From assembly GCA_030407085.1 (NCBI GenBank), contig CM059585.1:691001-755000 (forward strand): a stretch of 64,000 nucleotides of DNA. Direction: 5' to 3'. The notes under the pieces were generated by a model that worked only from the letters and a program-made list of their open reading frames with translations, was not told the DNA's origin and did not search any database. The DNA comes from Trichopria drosophilae (taxonomy: Eukaryota; Arthropoda; Insecta; Hymenoptera; Diapriidae). Shown here piece by piece: positions 48,293-59,754 of the stretch. Position numbers and translations under genes: made by a program. Each line of letters begins with the position of its first letter. The first letter of the stretch is position 1.

Positions 48293-48296
<4 letters not shown>

Positions 48297-48338
<42 letters not shown>
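48297..48338. repeat. (GA)n microsatellite
   Basis: A pure GA run of about 42 bp. It has the same dinucleotide type as the (TC)n block 1 kb away but in opposite orientation. Confidence 0.9.
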
Positions 48339-48344
<6 letters not shown>

Positions 48345-48570
48345 AGAGTATGAGAAGGAAAAATAAGTAAAAATCAGAAATAATTTACGAATAACAACGT
48401 ATATTGTTTTTAGAAAATATTCTTAACAAAAATCAAGAATATTTTCTTACAATTGTACACGATGTTTGCTACTCGTACTTAAGAATATATTCTTAATCAT
48501 AAGAGGGACGGCCTTTCAATTTAAGAATATATTCTGAGCGCCTGTTTAAGAGTCACATCATCAACCAACA

Positions 48571-48859
48571 CCCTGGTAGAAATTTTGACAGTTATCCTTA
48601 CCAGTTTCTGTTCAGGTAATGTAACGTCGCGGACAAGCAGGCCCAGGCCAGGAACTGCCAGGGGCCTGTCCCGTGCCTGGCCGGAGATTCACACGCCACT
48701 GGGTGTAAGCAATCATAACCTTAAAATCTTCTGCAAAACAGGTTAATGGCCAGGCACGGGGCAGGCCCGTGACAGTTCCTGGGCAGGGCCTCCTTGTCTG
48801 CGGCGTTACATTATCTGATCAGAAACTGGTCAGGATAACTGTCAAAATTTCTACTAGGG
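48571..48859. mobile_element. MITE with terminal inverted repeats over 110 bp
   Basis: The left end ccctggtagaaattttgaca and the right end, reverse-complemented to ccctagtagaaattttgaca, start a pair of arms of about 115 bp. The arms contain gttatccttaccagtttctg / gttatcctgaccagtttctg and gggcctgtcccgtgcctggc / gggcctgccccgtgcctggc. The loop (about 48690-48745) is short. Arms this long make a strong hairpin. No target duplication is convincing, so the superfamily is open. Confidence 0.75.
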
Positions 48860-49072
48860 CAGCAGTTGCCCTGTGGTCGGTGTTGCGCCCGCTACGGCAA
48901 AGATAGCAGGCCGATTGCTGAGTGGGAGACACGGCTGCTTTACCATCAGAGGGTAACCTCTGATGATAAAGTAGTTTGTCGACTGTATCTGTCTGGGTTT
49001 TCCGTAGTTTTCCCAGACCCCGTGCAAATGCGATACAGAGGGGTCTCAAGACGTTCTACGGGGCGCAGTAAT

Positions 49073-49241
49073 GGGGGGACTGGCTCTGGGTGGGTGTTGC
49101 CATGTATTGTCTCATGTATTGTCTTGTAAATGTCTTCGATTGTATGTCCGACCTATCCATCCGAGAGCCGACCCGCGAACAAACAAAATAAATGTCATTA
49201 AAGCGGGGGATAATTCCTATCCTTTATCCTTTATCCTTTAT
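49073..49241 (+). mobile_element. SINE/LINE 3' end sharing the tail of the SINE at 2893-3312
   Basis: It matches the 3' 170 bp of the reverse SINE at 2.9-3.3 kb: ggggggactggctctg, gagagccgacccgcgaa, and gtcattaaagcgggggat just before a (ATCCTTT)n tail at 49217-49241. Sequence upstream (48862-49072) does not match that SINE and has a ctgggttttccgtagttttc stretch, so this copy may be a LINE 3' UTR or a different SINE using the same tail. Confidence 0.65.
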
Positions 49242-49393
49242 TTAAGACTCACGTATTCTCAAAATAAGTGGGATATCCTTAAACTTAGTATATCAGTTTT
49301 TCGGTGTAGTGTTGGAATGTTCCATCGTCGCAAATATGAGCCATGCTAAGAAACCAAAATTTGTATTATTTTCAGGAGAAAATGGAAGGATCA

Positions 49394-49527
49394 TATCCCA
49401 TACAGCACAAGACCATCCCAGGACGTCCTCAGGACCCCCTGAGGAGCTCCCGAGGACTAAAGGCGGACTTTTGGACGTCCTCAGGAGTTCCCCAGGACAT
49501 CCCCGGACGGATTGTGCTGTTTGGGAT
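49394..49527. mobile_element. 134-bp MITE with iterated AGGACGTCCT
   Basis: The ends tatcccatacagcacaa and ttgtgctgtttgggata are inverted repeats with one mismatch in 17. The interior is a compact array of aggacgtcctcagga units, which are themselves palindromic (five to six partial copies). Confidence 0.65.
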
Positions 49528-49843
49528 AGGAGGGTAAGCATCACGACGTATATTATCAACATTTTTGGTCGGTGAACTTATGATGTACAATCGTAATGAT
49601 TGCTTATTTTGTTACGAACAAACCGATTGCTTCATATTTTGTTTAAGATAATATGTACAGAACGAAATATCGAACATCTCTGGAGCAGGAACTATACCAC
49701 AATTATGTTAAGATGTTTCCTTGAATGATCAACGTAACGTAAGTCAATGTGATTTAGTATGATAATTGCTAAGCTCATTTTCCAAACGAATCAAGAGAAA
49801 TACTAGACCCAACAAGTCACCTGGATACTGCTGGAAATTTTAA

Positions 49844-50534
49844 CCCTTTAGCTGTCAGGCGAAAATCAGCTTTGTGTGCCATTTTTGTCTTCGAACAAAA
49901 TTTTCATTGATTTATCCTATAATTTTAGTGTTATGGTTTAGGAGGTCTGTGAACCCGAATTTGAAATCGAATTTTCAGAATTCAAATTGGCGGATCCAAT
50001 ATGACGGACGCAAATTCGAAAAACGATGCAATTTTTTTGAAAGTGTGCTCCTTAGGGTTTTTGTGGTCGCCGAATTTGAATCTGAAATCTGATTCCAACA
50101 TGCCGGAAGAAAATTCGAAAAATGGGATCTTCTTACGAAATGTTTCAGAAGAATGTCAAGTGGTATAACAAATTATCCTTTCATTTTGCGATGAACGGTT
50201 TGGTAAATGTTATTCGTACTAATGTATCCAAGCTTCAAAAACTTAGAGCCAATATTTTTCGAATTTGCGTCCACCATATTGAATTTTAAAAGTCCGATTT
50301 CAGATTCCGATTCAGGGACCTCAATTATTCCAAGGTAATTTTGTCAAAATCGAATTAGATTTAGAATATGCGTCCGCCATATTAGATCCGCGATTTTAAA
50401 TTTTGAAAATCCGATTTCAGATTCGGATTCAGCGTCCTCAAAAACCATGATTTGCCAAATTATAGTCGAATCGATGAAGTATGAACATGTTTTTTTTTTA
50501 CTTGCACACATATGAGTTATTGACAGTTAAAGGG
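49844..50534. mobile_element. Non-autonomous piggyBac-type MITE with TTAA target duplication
   Basis: TTAA flanks both sides (49840-49843 and 50535-50538). The termini are ccctttagctgtcaggc at the left and ccctttaactgtcaataac when the right end is reverse-complemented (13 of 14 outer bases equal). Forward units of the dispersed repeat (49935-50100) and reverse units (50265-50450, ccgccatattagatccgcg) face each other inside. No transposase is present. The termini share CCCTTT with the complete piggyBac at 25687. Confidence 0.82.
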
Positions 50535-51438
50535 TTAATGTAGGATTAACTATTTTTTATAAAAAATAAGGTTTGTGAACAAAAACCGACTCCCTATATA
50601 TGGAAAAATTCACAGACCAACCTTTTAACTTTTGTATGCTAATCATAATTCTGCAGTTATTAAAGTTGCAGAAATGTTAAGAAAATATGCTTATGCATTA
50701 TTTAAACGTAGACATGCGGATAATAAATCCAAAACTATTTATATATGGTTCCACGGAGCGAGTGAAAAATTTGGAAATTTTCCGAATGAAATAATCCCAT
50801 TTATGGATCAATGCCCGAAAAATAAAAAACCGTCGTGAAATAAAATTATTAAAAATATTCCGTATCCACACTGCGATCACATTAGGACAGAAAATCACAT
50901 TTTCGACCTTGTGACGACAATTATTATTAAAAAAGTGTTGTATTTAACTTGATTTAACGCTTGATTTAAAAAATGTTGACGTAAGGAGGTATGTTATAGA
51001 CTGTCGGTATCCATGAAATGTACTAAATTAGATGGCGCCAATACTTAAATTCCCAAACACGTTACCAAACTATATCATTGGTAGTGTAAACGACTGGTGG
51101 AAGGGCTTTAAATAAAACACGCGGTTTGATCGGCCACACGAAAAATATTCAAAATTTATTGCGATCAATCGGTGACGATCCGATCGCGACCCGGACTTGC
51201 TAACCCGATGACGTTCCGAAACGTTCTCTCTCAACCGATCGTCACTTTTTCACCTCTTAGTTCGATTTTTCCAACTCTCGAACATTTAAATAAACTACAA
51301 CGTCATATTATACACCGATATTATACTATTCGAATTACAAATAATTTTATTGAGATCGTCACCATTTCGAAGGGCCTTTACATAATTACCTAACAGGCCT
51401 GCTTCGTTTTGAGAGGTACCCCCATTCGGGTGTGCAAT

Positions 51439-51479
51439 GGCGTAGGGAAAACCACCTTTGTGGGAAAAAAACCTACGCC
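51439..51479. repeat. Small perfect hairpin
   Basis: ggcgtagg (51439-51446) pairs with cctacgcc (51472-51479), with a further inner ccac/gtgg pair. The 50600-51780 interval around it has no gene that I recognise; a slightly GC-richer patch lies at 51110-51260. Confidence 0.5.
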
Positions 51480-51779
51480 TGGTACCGCAGTCGGTAAAAC
51501 ATCGATTCTGTCCGTAACAGGTAGTATGTCTAAAATCGTTATTGAATATATCGTTATACCAGATTTTGAGCTTTAAATAAACGTACAATTTCTGTGAAAG
51601 ACCCATTTTCATACTATTGTCTGATAGTGGTTGTCTGGAATAGCGTTGCCAAGTTACTGTAAAAATAGCAATTGTTCACTTCAGCGGATTAATTATAAAG
51701 GATTCAAAAACATAAAATTATTTTTAATATCCCTCATACTCCCGAATCGCTCTTCGATTTAAGTTAACTTACATAGGTA

Positions 51780-52440
51780 CAACTACAGTTGTCTGAAAAT
51801 CGGCTACAATCGATTACAAAAAGTCGATTGTACTCTCAACTTCGGAATGTCGACTGTAAGTTAACTATAACTTGACTCAATTTGACTATAGTCAATTTTA
51901 AGCTGACTGTACAAAACCGACTGCGAGATGATTTTTGAAAGTTGACTTTAAGTAAGACTTTAAATCGTCCACTACGAAATGATTATTGAAAGTGTACTGT
52001 AAGCCGACTGTTAGTGAACTTTAAATGACTACAGTCGAATGAAAAAAGTAGACTTTACATCGATTATATAGTCGACTGTCTGATCAGTTGCAGAAAGTTG
52101 AATTTAGTCTACTAATGAAAATTGTCGAAGGAATCCTTAAATATATTTACAGTCTGAACCCCCTTATTGTCTTATGATCGGGACCGGACGGGAAATGTAA
52201 CCTCCATTATTGTCTGTTCCTACTGGCACCTACTTTCTACACACCTAACTTCTATGCCCAGTGTCTCTATTGCGTCTTTGAAGAAATACTCCCCGGAGAG
52301 GGGAGATGTAGTGGGAAAAGCAAAAAGACAATAACGGAGTTTTCACAGCAGACAATAACGACGTCTGGATGAATATGGAGGAGGACAATTAGGGGTGTCG
52401 ACTATAAAGTCGATTGTTGAATGTGAAAGTCAACATTTAG
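51780..52440. repeat. Degenerate AGTCGACTGTAAGT array
   Basis: Between 51780 and 52130 the motif agtcgactgtaa and its complement recur more than ten times with drift (gtcgactgtaagttaact, gtcaattttaagctgactgt). One unit of about 60 bp is duplicated around atgatttttgaaagttgact (51930) and atgattattgaaagtgtact (51980). A unique GC-richer part follows, then two more motifs near 52398-52435. This is the same architecture as the arrays at 18.5 and 20.6 kb. Termini are not resolved. Confidence 0.5.
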
Positions 52441-54370
52441 CCGTTGCGTTGATTCCTTCTCCTTCAATAATAATTGATAGTCTTTTCAGTGACCTGATCA
52501 AAGTGAAAGAAATATTTATCTGTGAACTTTTAGCGATTACTTCAGCATCTTGCAAAATAGAATAAGAAATATTATGTAAATTCGACCGATTACAGCTCAT
52601 AATTTCTCCAAAAACGATATCAGAACTTTGAAGAGTTTTTGAATCCAAATTAATGCAGTTAAATACTCTGCTTTGTAAAGAAACATAAAACGAGCTGAAA
52701 GGAATTCACATTTTTTGAATATTCGCGGCTTCTTACACTTTGAACTCTGTGTGTAAGACAATTTTCAAATCTCGTATCAAAAACGATAGAAAGAACCTTT
52801 AATTACAACTCAGAAATGCAATTTTGACTGCAACAAATTTGCCGACTCATTTGGCTTGAACTTATCTTGCTGAGGTTTAGCAATAACAATGGAACTATCA
52901 AATCATTTTCCATAAATTTTCTTTTATTCTCGCATTTCGTTCTTTCATCCATTAATAATCTCACTGATTCATTCATTGCCACTTGTAATCGTTAATTATT
53001 TTTTGCTGAAAGTACTAGATGTAACTCATTACCGAAGAAACGAGTCTCGGAAAATAATCGCGGCAAAGTGGAAACCGTAAAACTACGTCGGTGCTCGCCT
53101 CGAAAGCTTTATAGGTATATACGCATCGAGCAGTCGAGCACCCTGAAATATGGTGGGCTGACAACCTCACAGTGAATTTGCACGAAATCCGTGGACGTGA
53201 CGACGAAAAAGTTTGGCCAAAAAAACTAGCTGAATGAGCTGAGGATGGACGAGCGGCCAAACTCCGGCATTATTTCGGATACGGAGAAAACCGCGGCGCC
53301 TTAAATCAACGCCAGACCAAGCTGAGCAATTGCAAGTCGACTGTAGAAGACCGTCTTAAGCCTTTCGTCGATGGATTTCGAGATGACGAGATCTAACCTA
53401 GTGCCACTGGCCACGAAGAAACAAGTACGAACTTTTTGGAAAGTGAGATTATCGCAGTAACTCGTTTTCAATCGTGACTTCGAGGGGTTCGCTTTGACAC
53501 TCTGTATTTTCTTTTCCCGGCTGAGAAATCTTCTGGCACGAGTCGACGAGTCTTTTTCGCTTAACTCCAAATGGGAAAATGATCATCGATCGATTTTAAA
53601 ATAATCCGGATGTAAAAAGCAAAAAAAATTAGCAGGAATTGGATGGATGCTTTTTTACCTTATTCAGCTGCTCTTTGCTCGATCGATTTTTCATCAAAAC
53701 GTATTTTAATGCAAGCAGTTTTAAAAACGTGTCTTACCTTTAAAATACTGCGACCTACCGATTACTTTGTATAAATAATGAGATTACTTTTGTTTTATTA
53801 CATAAAGAAAACTGTTCGGGCGCCAGACTCTGTTAAATCACCATAATGGTTCCATAATTCGGAATATAGTGGATTTGCTATATTTTTATGACTGTTTCAT
53901 ATTTGAGAGATTACTAATTTACTACATATATTAAAATACTACTTTTAACACAGTAATATTTTGAACGCATTAAACAAAAAGAGCATACTCAACAATGCCA
54001 GTGACGATCACCTTGGTTGGCAGCCATTATAATCGTTTAATGTTCGGAAAGATGCCGACATGAAAATTATGACGTCGACAATATATATATATATATGTTC
54101 CTTTTTCTCAATAGTACAGCAATAGACAACTAATAAATCAGAAACGTGTTATTTAAACAAGCAAATAAGTACGAATATCGAAATGTATATATGTTTGTCA
54201 AATTTTTTCGGGTCGAATATTTGGTTATGTCTTTTCGAGATGTCATACGGCTTTTCATTCTCGAATAGAAAGGAATCGAGATAATCGCTCTTCTTTTTTT
54301 TCTGAGCTCATTTGGTGACTTATACGCCCGTGCATAGGCGTCTGTAATCAAAGGTTATATATTTCGAATT
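52440..54370. other. Intergenic DNA, GC-richer patch at 53020-53570, no gene assigned
   Basis: Two minus-strand ORFs (53015-53260 and 53301-53570) lie in a patch with more CpG than its surroundings. Neither has a domain that I recognise, and no convincing splice or start context links them. A small inverted repeat, gtgctcg/cgagcac, lies at about 53091-53141. An exon or promoter of a host gene cannot be excluded. Confidence 0.35.
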
Positions 54371-56680
54371 CCGTGCAGTTTTATTATTTGAGTACACGGA
54401 AAGAATGAGTATGTGGAATCCATATTAGATTATCCCTAGAGAATTCATAGTAGATTATACAGGAATTCTTATGTTTTACACAGGCGGTATGTGAATTGCA
54501 AAGACTCATTCATCATATATAATGAATACAAAATATCAGATTTACAAATAAATCAGCACAAATAAACCAAGTAGCACAAAGTTTTAAGAAAATGTTTATA
54601 CCTGCTAAAAAAGTTTTTAAAACAACCATTATTGAAAATTGTACAACTAAAAAGTTTTCGTAGCGTATACAACTTTTTCGGTACTGTAGCCATAAAATCC
54701 GATTTTACGGCCTACTTTTAGTGTGTAAACTGAATCTGCGATGTCAAAAACATAACCCATACGGATTAAATGCAGTCCGCGAAATCGAATTTTACAGCTT
54801 TCAGTACTGAAAAATAATATTCGACACACGACCGTAAAATTTTACTAAATCGTTTATGAAATCGTTTTTAAAACTTCACATACATGAATTGTATTGTAAC
54901 ACACTATTTAAATTTTATAAACGTTTACATGATTCTTCAGAGGTTGGATGCAATATTTACTATATTTAAGTCTTTAAAACATTTATAAGACCATTGTACA
55001 ACATGATTTCTGTATGAATTCGCGATTCTATGAAGTTTCATACAACTACCGCTAGGTGGCGAATATCCGATTTTAGTTTTTCGATCTTACAAGAACTTTT
55101 TCGAAGCTCATATATATACATGCTATTGTGAGTTCACTTTATACCTGCGATATACATGCGATAAGATGTATTTCTGAGATTAATAGCGTTTAAGTGCGTT
55201 TGCGAAGCGATGTTAAATACCCATGTGTTGATATGTATCGAAATTGATGCGTAAATATTATAATGCAAGTATGTATGTAGATGAATGTGTCTGGTAAAAG
55301 ATGATGTGCATATAAAATAGCTTTTGTATAATAAACTTTACATTTGATATATTTTTGTAATATTTCACAGTTAGTAGTATAACGGTTGTATTATAACGGT
55401 TATCATAAAAGTTAAAAAGTTTTAAGAAAAGTCATATAAACGTTGTTGTACCTGTAATACAACTAGATCATTTTAACGAATATTTTTATTTTGTAAGCAT
55501 TTCTTTATAACAATTGTCTTATGATTAATACAACACTTTTAAAAGTCTGCACACTTTTAAGAAAATGTCAGCCCTCGCTTATAATTTGCGACAATGGATA
55601 TCGAGCGACTGCTGCACCCACCCACCAATTATTAAGCAGAGGTTAGTGGAAACACTCGTAGCTTTCGAGAGATGCAGTTCGAGAGTTTATGGAAAATAAT
55701 GAGACGTACTGTTTGGATATGCCAAAGGTTGCTTCGTTTACGTTGCGACCACGTTCCAATATACCCATAAGTCCGTCAGAAGTACACCTCAATTTGAATA
55801 TCTTAATTTCCTTGACTTTTTAACATCTCGTTAGAATTTAACGAAAGAGGTTTCAGATTAAGCAATTATTCTAGAAAACTCCGTTTATATCGAGAACAAT
55901 TAAACTCTTCATTGCTCGATTATAATTTACAGTGGTGTCATAAATACAATCTATAAATGTTTAATTCCCCTTTGCAACCGGCGTAAGATTTAACTATATC
56001 TTTCCTTTTTATACATTTTATTAAATAAAAATTGTTTTCTCTGTTCTTTACGTCACCCTACAGTCAAATAATGTTTAAAACCATTTATTACCACTAAATT
56101 GTATCTCCCCTTATTTGGCACACTTTTACAAATACGTTTTGAAGTTAAAATTAGTAAGAAAGCGCAGATCAACTGTAATAAATTTATTAATAAAATACTT
56201 TTGTACAATAAATCATTTCTAATTAAATTTACAGAAAGAATAAATATTACTTAATACAAAATTTTGAAAACACTTACTGCATATCAATAAAAATATAATC
56301 TGGCTATTTTGAATATGGATTATAGGTAACTAAAATTTTATTACTTTTTCGTGTCATAGGAGTCGTTAAATTCCGCCAGTATGAAATTCTCTTATCTTTT
56401 AGAAAATATTTATTCGAATACCACCAGTGCGGACTAGTTTGCTTTCGTGGCTTATATTCTTGGTACAAAACGTTGATGCAATCACTATAAAATTTAAAAT
56501 AATTAAAATGATAAATGGTGTACAAGAAAGGAATCAGTAAGTACTTTATTCGCGTATGCTCACATAGAATATTGTAAAGATTTCCACTTATCTTGAATTG
56601 TAAAAATGTTTAAAAATGTTTGTGCTCCATATTTAATTTAAAAAAATTTGTAATTACAGATTGATTTTTACATTCTAAAC
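54371..56680. other. AT-rich DNA with repeated AAGTTTTAAGAAAA motif
   Basis: The string aagttttaagaaaa occurs near 54580 and 55417, with related cttttaagaaaatg at 55552. ttgtac/gtacaac pieces lie between, and a tacacggaaagaatg start at 54390 recalls the TIR elements elsewhere. Ends cannot be paired. The remainder up to the gene at 56.7 kb shows nothing recognisable. Confidence 0.35.
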
Positions 56681-56697
56681 TCGATGTGAATTTGCTA

Positions 56698-59600
56698 ATG
56701 ATGTGCAACAGCAGATCCATCTTTATATCATCGTATTTAGTGTGGATATTTACCTTCAATATATGTGAGTCCATAATTCCGAAAGAACTTGAAGATGTAA
56801 GAACTACAGGAAAAGTTAAGTTGCCTCCGTGGGAAATCCAGATGCAAAATATTCGAAATTATTTGTGTCCGTTATCAAAAAATACCAAGTGTGACGTACT
56901 GAATGAACTGATTGATCGCATTGAATCTAGGTTTGAAGAAAAATTACATATTATAAGTTTAATTGCCAACGATGATAAGATCAGAAACACAACCCAAAAT
57001 GTTTATCCTGTTTTTGGAGTTTATTTCGGAGAAAATATAATTAATGAATTCATAATTCGATATGCATTTGGACACCAATACGGTTTATACTTACTTTTTC
57101 ATTATGCGATCCAATCAGAAACGGTCCAGTACAGCATTGATTTAGAGTTAGCAATTAGTAATCAATTGAAGAATTTCATCACGAGTGACGACACAATTAT
57201 TTTACCAGAATCAAGAACTTGGATTTTGCAGCACATAATTCTCCCGTTATTGCCAAGCCCATCTGAAAAACTCGACGTATATTCCAGTGACTTCGCTTAC
57301 GCCATGGCTAGTAAAATATTTATTAAGAGCACAGGATTATTTTCGAATTTTACTACAGACGAGCTTATCCTAATATCAGAAGGTATCAGCTATTTTGCAC
57401 ATTCTCAAAACTCTGACCAATCCGTCTTGAACATATTTGCGATACCTGCACTTATCCAATATACTTATGCTCACATTGAGAATAATACTATTGCACTAGA
57501 CATTATCAACGGAGTTTTCAATTGGAATAAGGCTTATCATGAAATGTTTACTACTTTTGAAAATATTAGAAATAATGTGTTTACGAAGTATAATAAATCA
57601 GCATCGGTTTACCATAGTCGATCAAGTTTGGCTGAGTTATTCATCACATCATATTGTACAACATACGTTTTAACAGACGAAGTAGTAAAATATAAGAATC
57701 AAGGAGCAAGTTACAAGTGCCCAAATGATGAAGGGTACGAAAAATTTCCTGACGTTAATGAATTGTTCTTAAACCAGATCAACGCCATTTCAGAAAAATA
57801 TAAAACTCTAGAAGAGACGATTATCACGGATAATTTGAGATACCATGCAGATCTTCGACTCATTGATGACTCAAAAATTTTCACGTGTATTATTAGGAAA
57901 ACTCACAGTGCCAACTATTATCCTGATGTTGGATTGGTCAACGATTATTCTCTTATCGATATCGCCGATAGAACCGTTGATTTGTTTGCTTTGCTACATA
58001 ATGACACGGAATGGAAGTATTATGCAATAGTTAGGGATGAAGGCCAAATAAAAATCATTACTTTTAACAAAATGGATAAAGATCCTTTTTATAAAAGCGT
58101 TATGCGACATGCCTTGAAAACGGGCTTAGTCAATATTGTAGACGAGTTTACCATCGAGACAAGAAATGTTATAAAACAACCATTCGAGAACGTTAGGGTA
58201 ATGGCACGGATGATTGCAAAAGAAAGAGCCATCCTATTGCTAAATGCTTTTTTTATAAGTGGATACGACGAGACTAAAAAGGAGAAGATATTAAGATTTT
58301 TTAAGTCTCTTGTACCACTTCACGATTGTTACGTGAAAATGTCGACAGCAGAATATGCAGAAGGTGCTATTGACTGTACGCTTGATATCGTGTCTATCGC
58401 CTTCTTCGCTGGTGAATTTACAAAAATAGGAGCAACAATTTTTGAAAAAGTAATCTTAGGTGCCGAGTCTTCCTTTGTGAAGGGAAGTGCTATTAAAACA
58501 ATTCAATCGGTCCTCGCAGATGTAGCATTAGCTACCGCTGAATCGTTTACGCGCGAAAATATAAAAAAAATTGTTATTTCCTTGCTGCGCTCGTTTGACC
58601 CTGGGTTCGAACTGGTTTTTACATTAAGTAAAAAGTTCCTTACTTACCTGATACATCTTGGAAATTACTTACCAGCATTTGGGCGAATTTCCTATCTACT
58701 AAATAAGAAATATAATGCTATGATTGAACAATTGAAACTTGAGTATGATTTGGAAGAAGCAATATTACAATCAAGTTTAGCTGAAAAAAATGCTGCCACC
58801 TCTCGAGACCTACGTTCATATTGTAAAGGAAATAGAATTAGAAGAAATGAACCAGCAGTAGTACCCGATATAGGACCGGAGTCTATAATAATTGACAAGA
58901 TGCCTGTCTGCACTACAGAAGATGCTTTACATATTTTAAAATCGTACATGCTTCCTACTCGAGAGGCTCAATATTTTTTTGCTCAATCTATAACTGCATC
59001 TGGTAGACTACCGGAATGGGCAGCTAATCTGTGGCTTCGATTTCCGAACTTAATTTATGCTCAAGAAGCCATAAATCTTATAGAAACACAGAACGAGTAC
59101 AGATTGGCCTGGAAAGCTATTCAAGATCTTTACAGCACTAAGGAACTTGCCAACATTAATGTGAACATGTACCAAGAAAAATTCTTCAAACAATTCAATT
59201 TTCATTCTGGACTATGCGAACATTACATGTCCGTTGAAGATTATTACGCTATTCGGAATTATGGTGGAAAGGCCAAACAAATTAATGACAAAACCAACGA
59301 AGCCAAACATATGCGCAATGCTTTACGAAGATTGACGATCAGACAATCCACGAGGTTAAATCGGGGGTATCAGTATGAGGGATACACAAGCATGACAGTT
59401 TCTAGGACTTCGGCAGATTCGTATCATAATTTTCAATTCATAGCCGATAACCATTTTAAAAATCGCTTTACTCCTTTAACTACCAAATGGGGTTATGCTG
59501 AAGCGGAGTTGGAAGAAGTAGATGAAGGTTTGGAAAACGCTATTTTTCGAATAAATGTCGATTATGAGTGGATGGTTGCCGATCTTAGACATATACTACA

Positions 59601-59754
59601 AGATCAATTTGTCCTGCATCCGCATTTCCAGCTGACAGTGGAAGATGTGGAGGAGTTTTTTGATGAAGAAATTCCTTATACGCTGGTATCCCTGGTTGCT
59701 ACGGAATGGGATAGAGCGCAGACCATACCACATTTAATGAACGAAATAGAATAA
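56698..59754 (+). CDS. Large secreted protein of unknown function, single long exon
   Basis: An uninterrupted ORF of about 1018 codons, by far the best coding signal in the window. The first usable starts are ATG ATG at 56698 and 56701; the frame is open four codons further upstream but without ATG. A ttgtaattacag string at 56649-56660 could be the acceptor of a 5' UTR intron. The N-terminus is a good signal peptide (basic Arg, then IFISSYLVWIFTFNI, cleavage near CES). At least five N-X-S/T sequons in the first half (NTT, NFT, NNT, NKS, NDT) fit secretion. Residues about 535-570 contain SLVPLHDCY and AIDCTLDIVSIAFFAG, followed by amphipathic helices (about 570-690). The C-terminal 140 residues carry LNRGYQYEGYTSMTVSR and an acidic ELEEVDEGLE. 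I do not recognise the family. From memory, the middle motif recalls large bacterial secreted effectors and the C-terminus faintly recalls ADP-ribosyltransferases; both are weak. AATAAA overlaps the stop at 59750. Confidence 0.85.
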   Translation: MMCNSRSIFISSYLVWIFTFNICESIIPKELEDVRTTGKVKLPPWEIQMQNIRNYLCPLSKNTKCDVLNELIDRIESRFEEKLHIISLIANDDKIRNTTQNVYPVFGVYFGENIINEFIIRYAFGHQYGLYLLFHYAIQSETVQYSIDLELAISNQLKNFITSDDTIILPESRTWILQHIILPLLPSPSEKLDVYSSDFAYAMASKIFIKSTGLFSNFTTDELILISEGISYFAHSQNSDQSVLNIFAIPALIQYTYAHIENNTIALDIINGVFNWNKAYHEMFTTFENIRNNVFTKYNKSASVYHSRSSLAELFITSYCTTYVLTDEVVKYKNQGASYKCPNDEGYEKFPDVNELFLNQINAISEKYKTLEETIITDNLRYHADLRLIDDSKIFTCIIRKTHSANYYPDVGLVNDYSLIDIADRTVDLFALLHNDTEWKYYAIVRDEGQIKIITFNKMDKDPFYKSVMRHALKTGLVNIVDEFTIETRNVIKQPFENVRVMARMIAKERAILLLNAFFISGYDETKKEKILRFFKSLVPLHDCYVKMSTAEYAEGAIDCTLDIVSIAFFAGEFTKIGATIFEKVILGAESSFVKGSAIKTIQSVLADVALATAESFTRENIKKIVISLLRSFDPGFELVFTLSKKFLTYLIHLGNYLPAFGRISYLLNKKYNAMIEQLKLEYDLEEAILQSSLAEKNAATSRDLRSYCKGNRIRRNEPAVVPDIGPESIIIDKMPVCTTEDALHILKSYMLPTREAQYFFAQSITASGRLPEWAANLWLRFPNLIYAQEAINLIETQNEYRLAWKAIQDLYSTKELANINVNMYQEKFFKQFNFHSGLCEHYMSVEDYYAIRNYGGKAKQINDKTNEAKHMRNALRRLTIRQSTRLNRGYQYEGYTSMTVSRTSADSYHNFQFIADNHFKNRFTPLTTKWGYAEAELEEVDEGLENAIFRINVDYEWMVADLRHILQDQFVLHPHFQLTVEDVEEFFDEEIPYTLVSLVATEWDRAQTIPHLMNEIE

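Noticed and set aside
47744..48343. Cys/Val/Arg rich ORFs of 90-200 codons
   Set aside because: They arise from the 18-bp minisatellite and the (TG)n run.
53015..53570. Two adjacent reverse ORFs as exons of one gene
   Set aside because: The GC-richer patch is suggestive, but no convincing splice sites, domain or start context link them. Left as unassigned sequence.
56686..56697. GTG at 56686 as start of the large secreted protein
   Set aside because: Nuclear eukaryotic genes normally start at ATG. The first in-frame ATG is 56698 and still gives a complete signal peptide.
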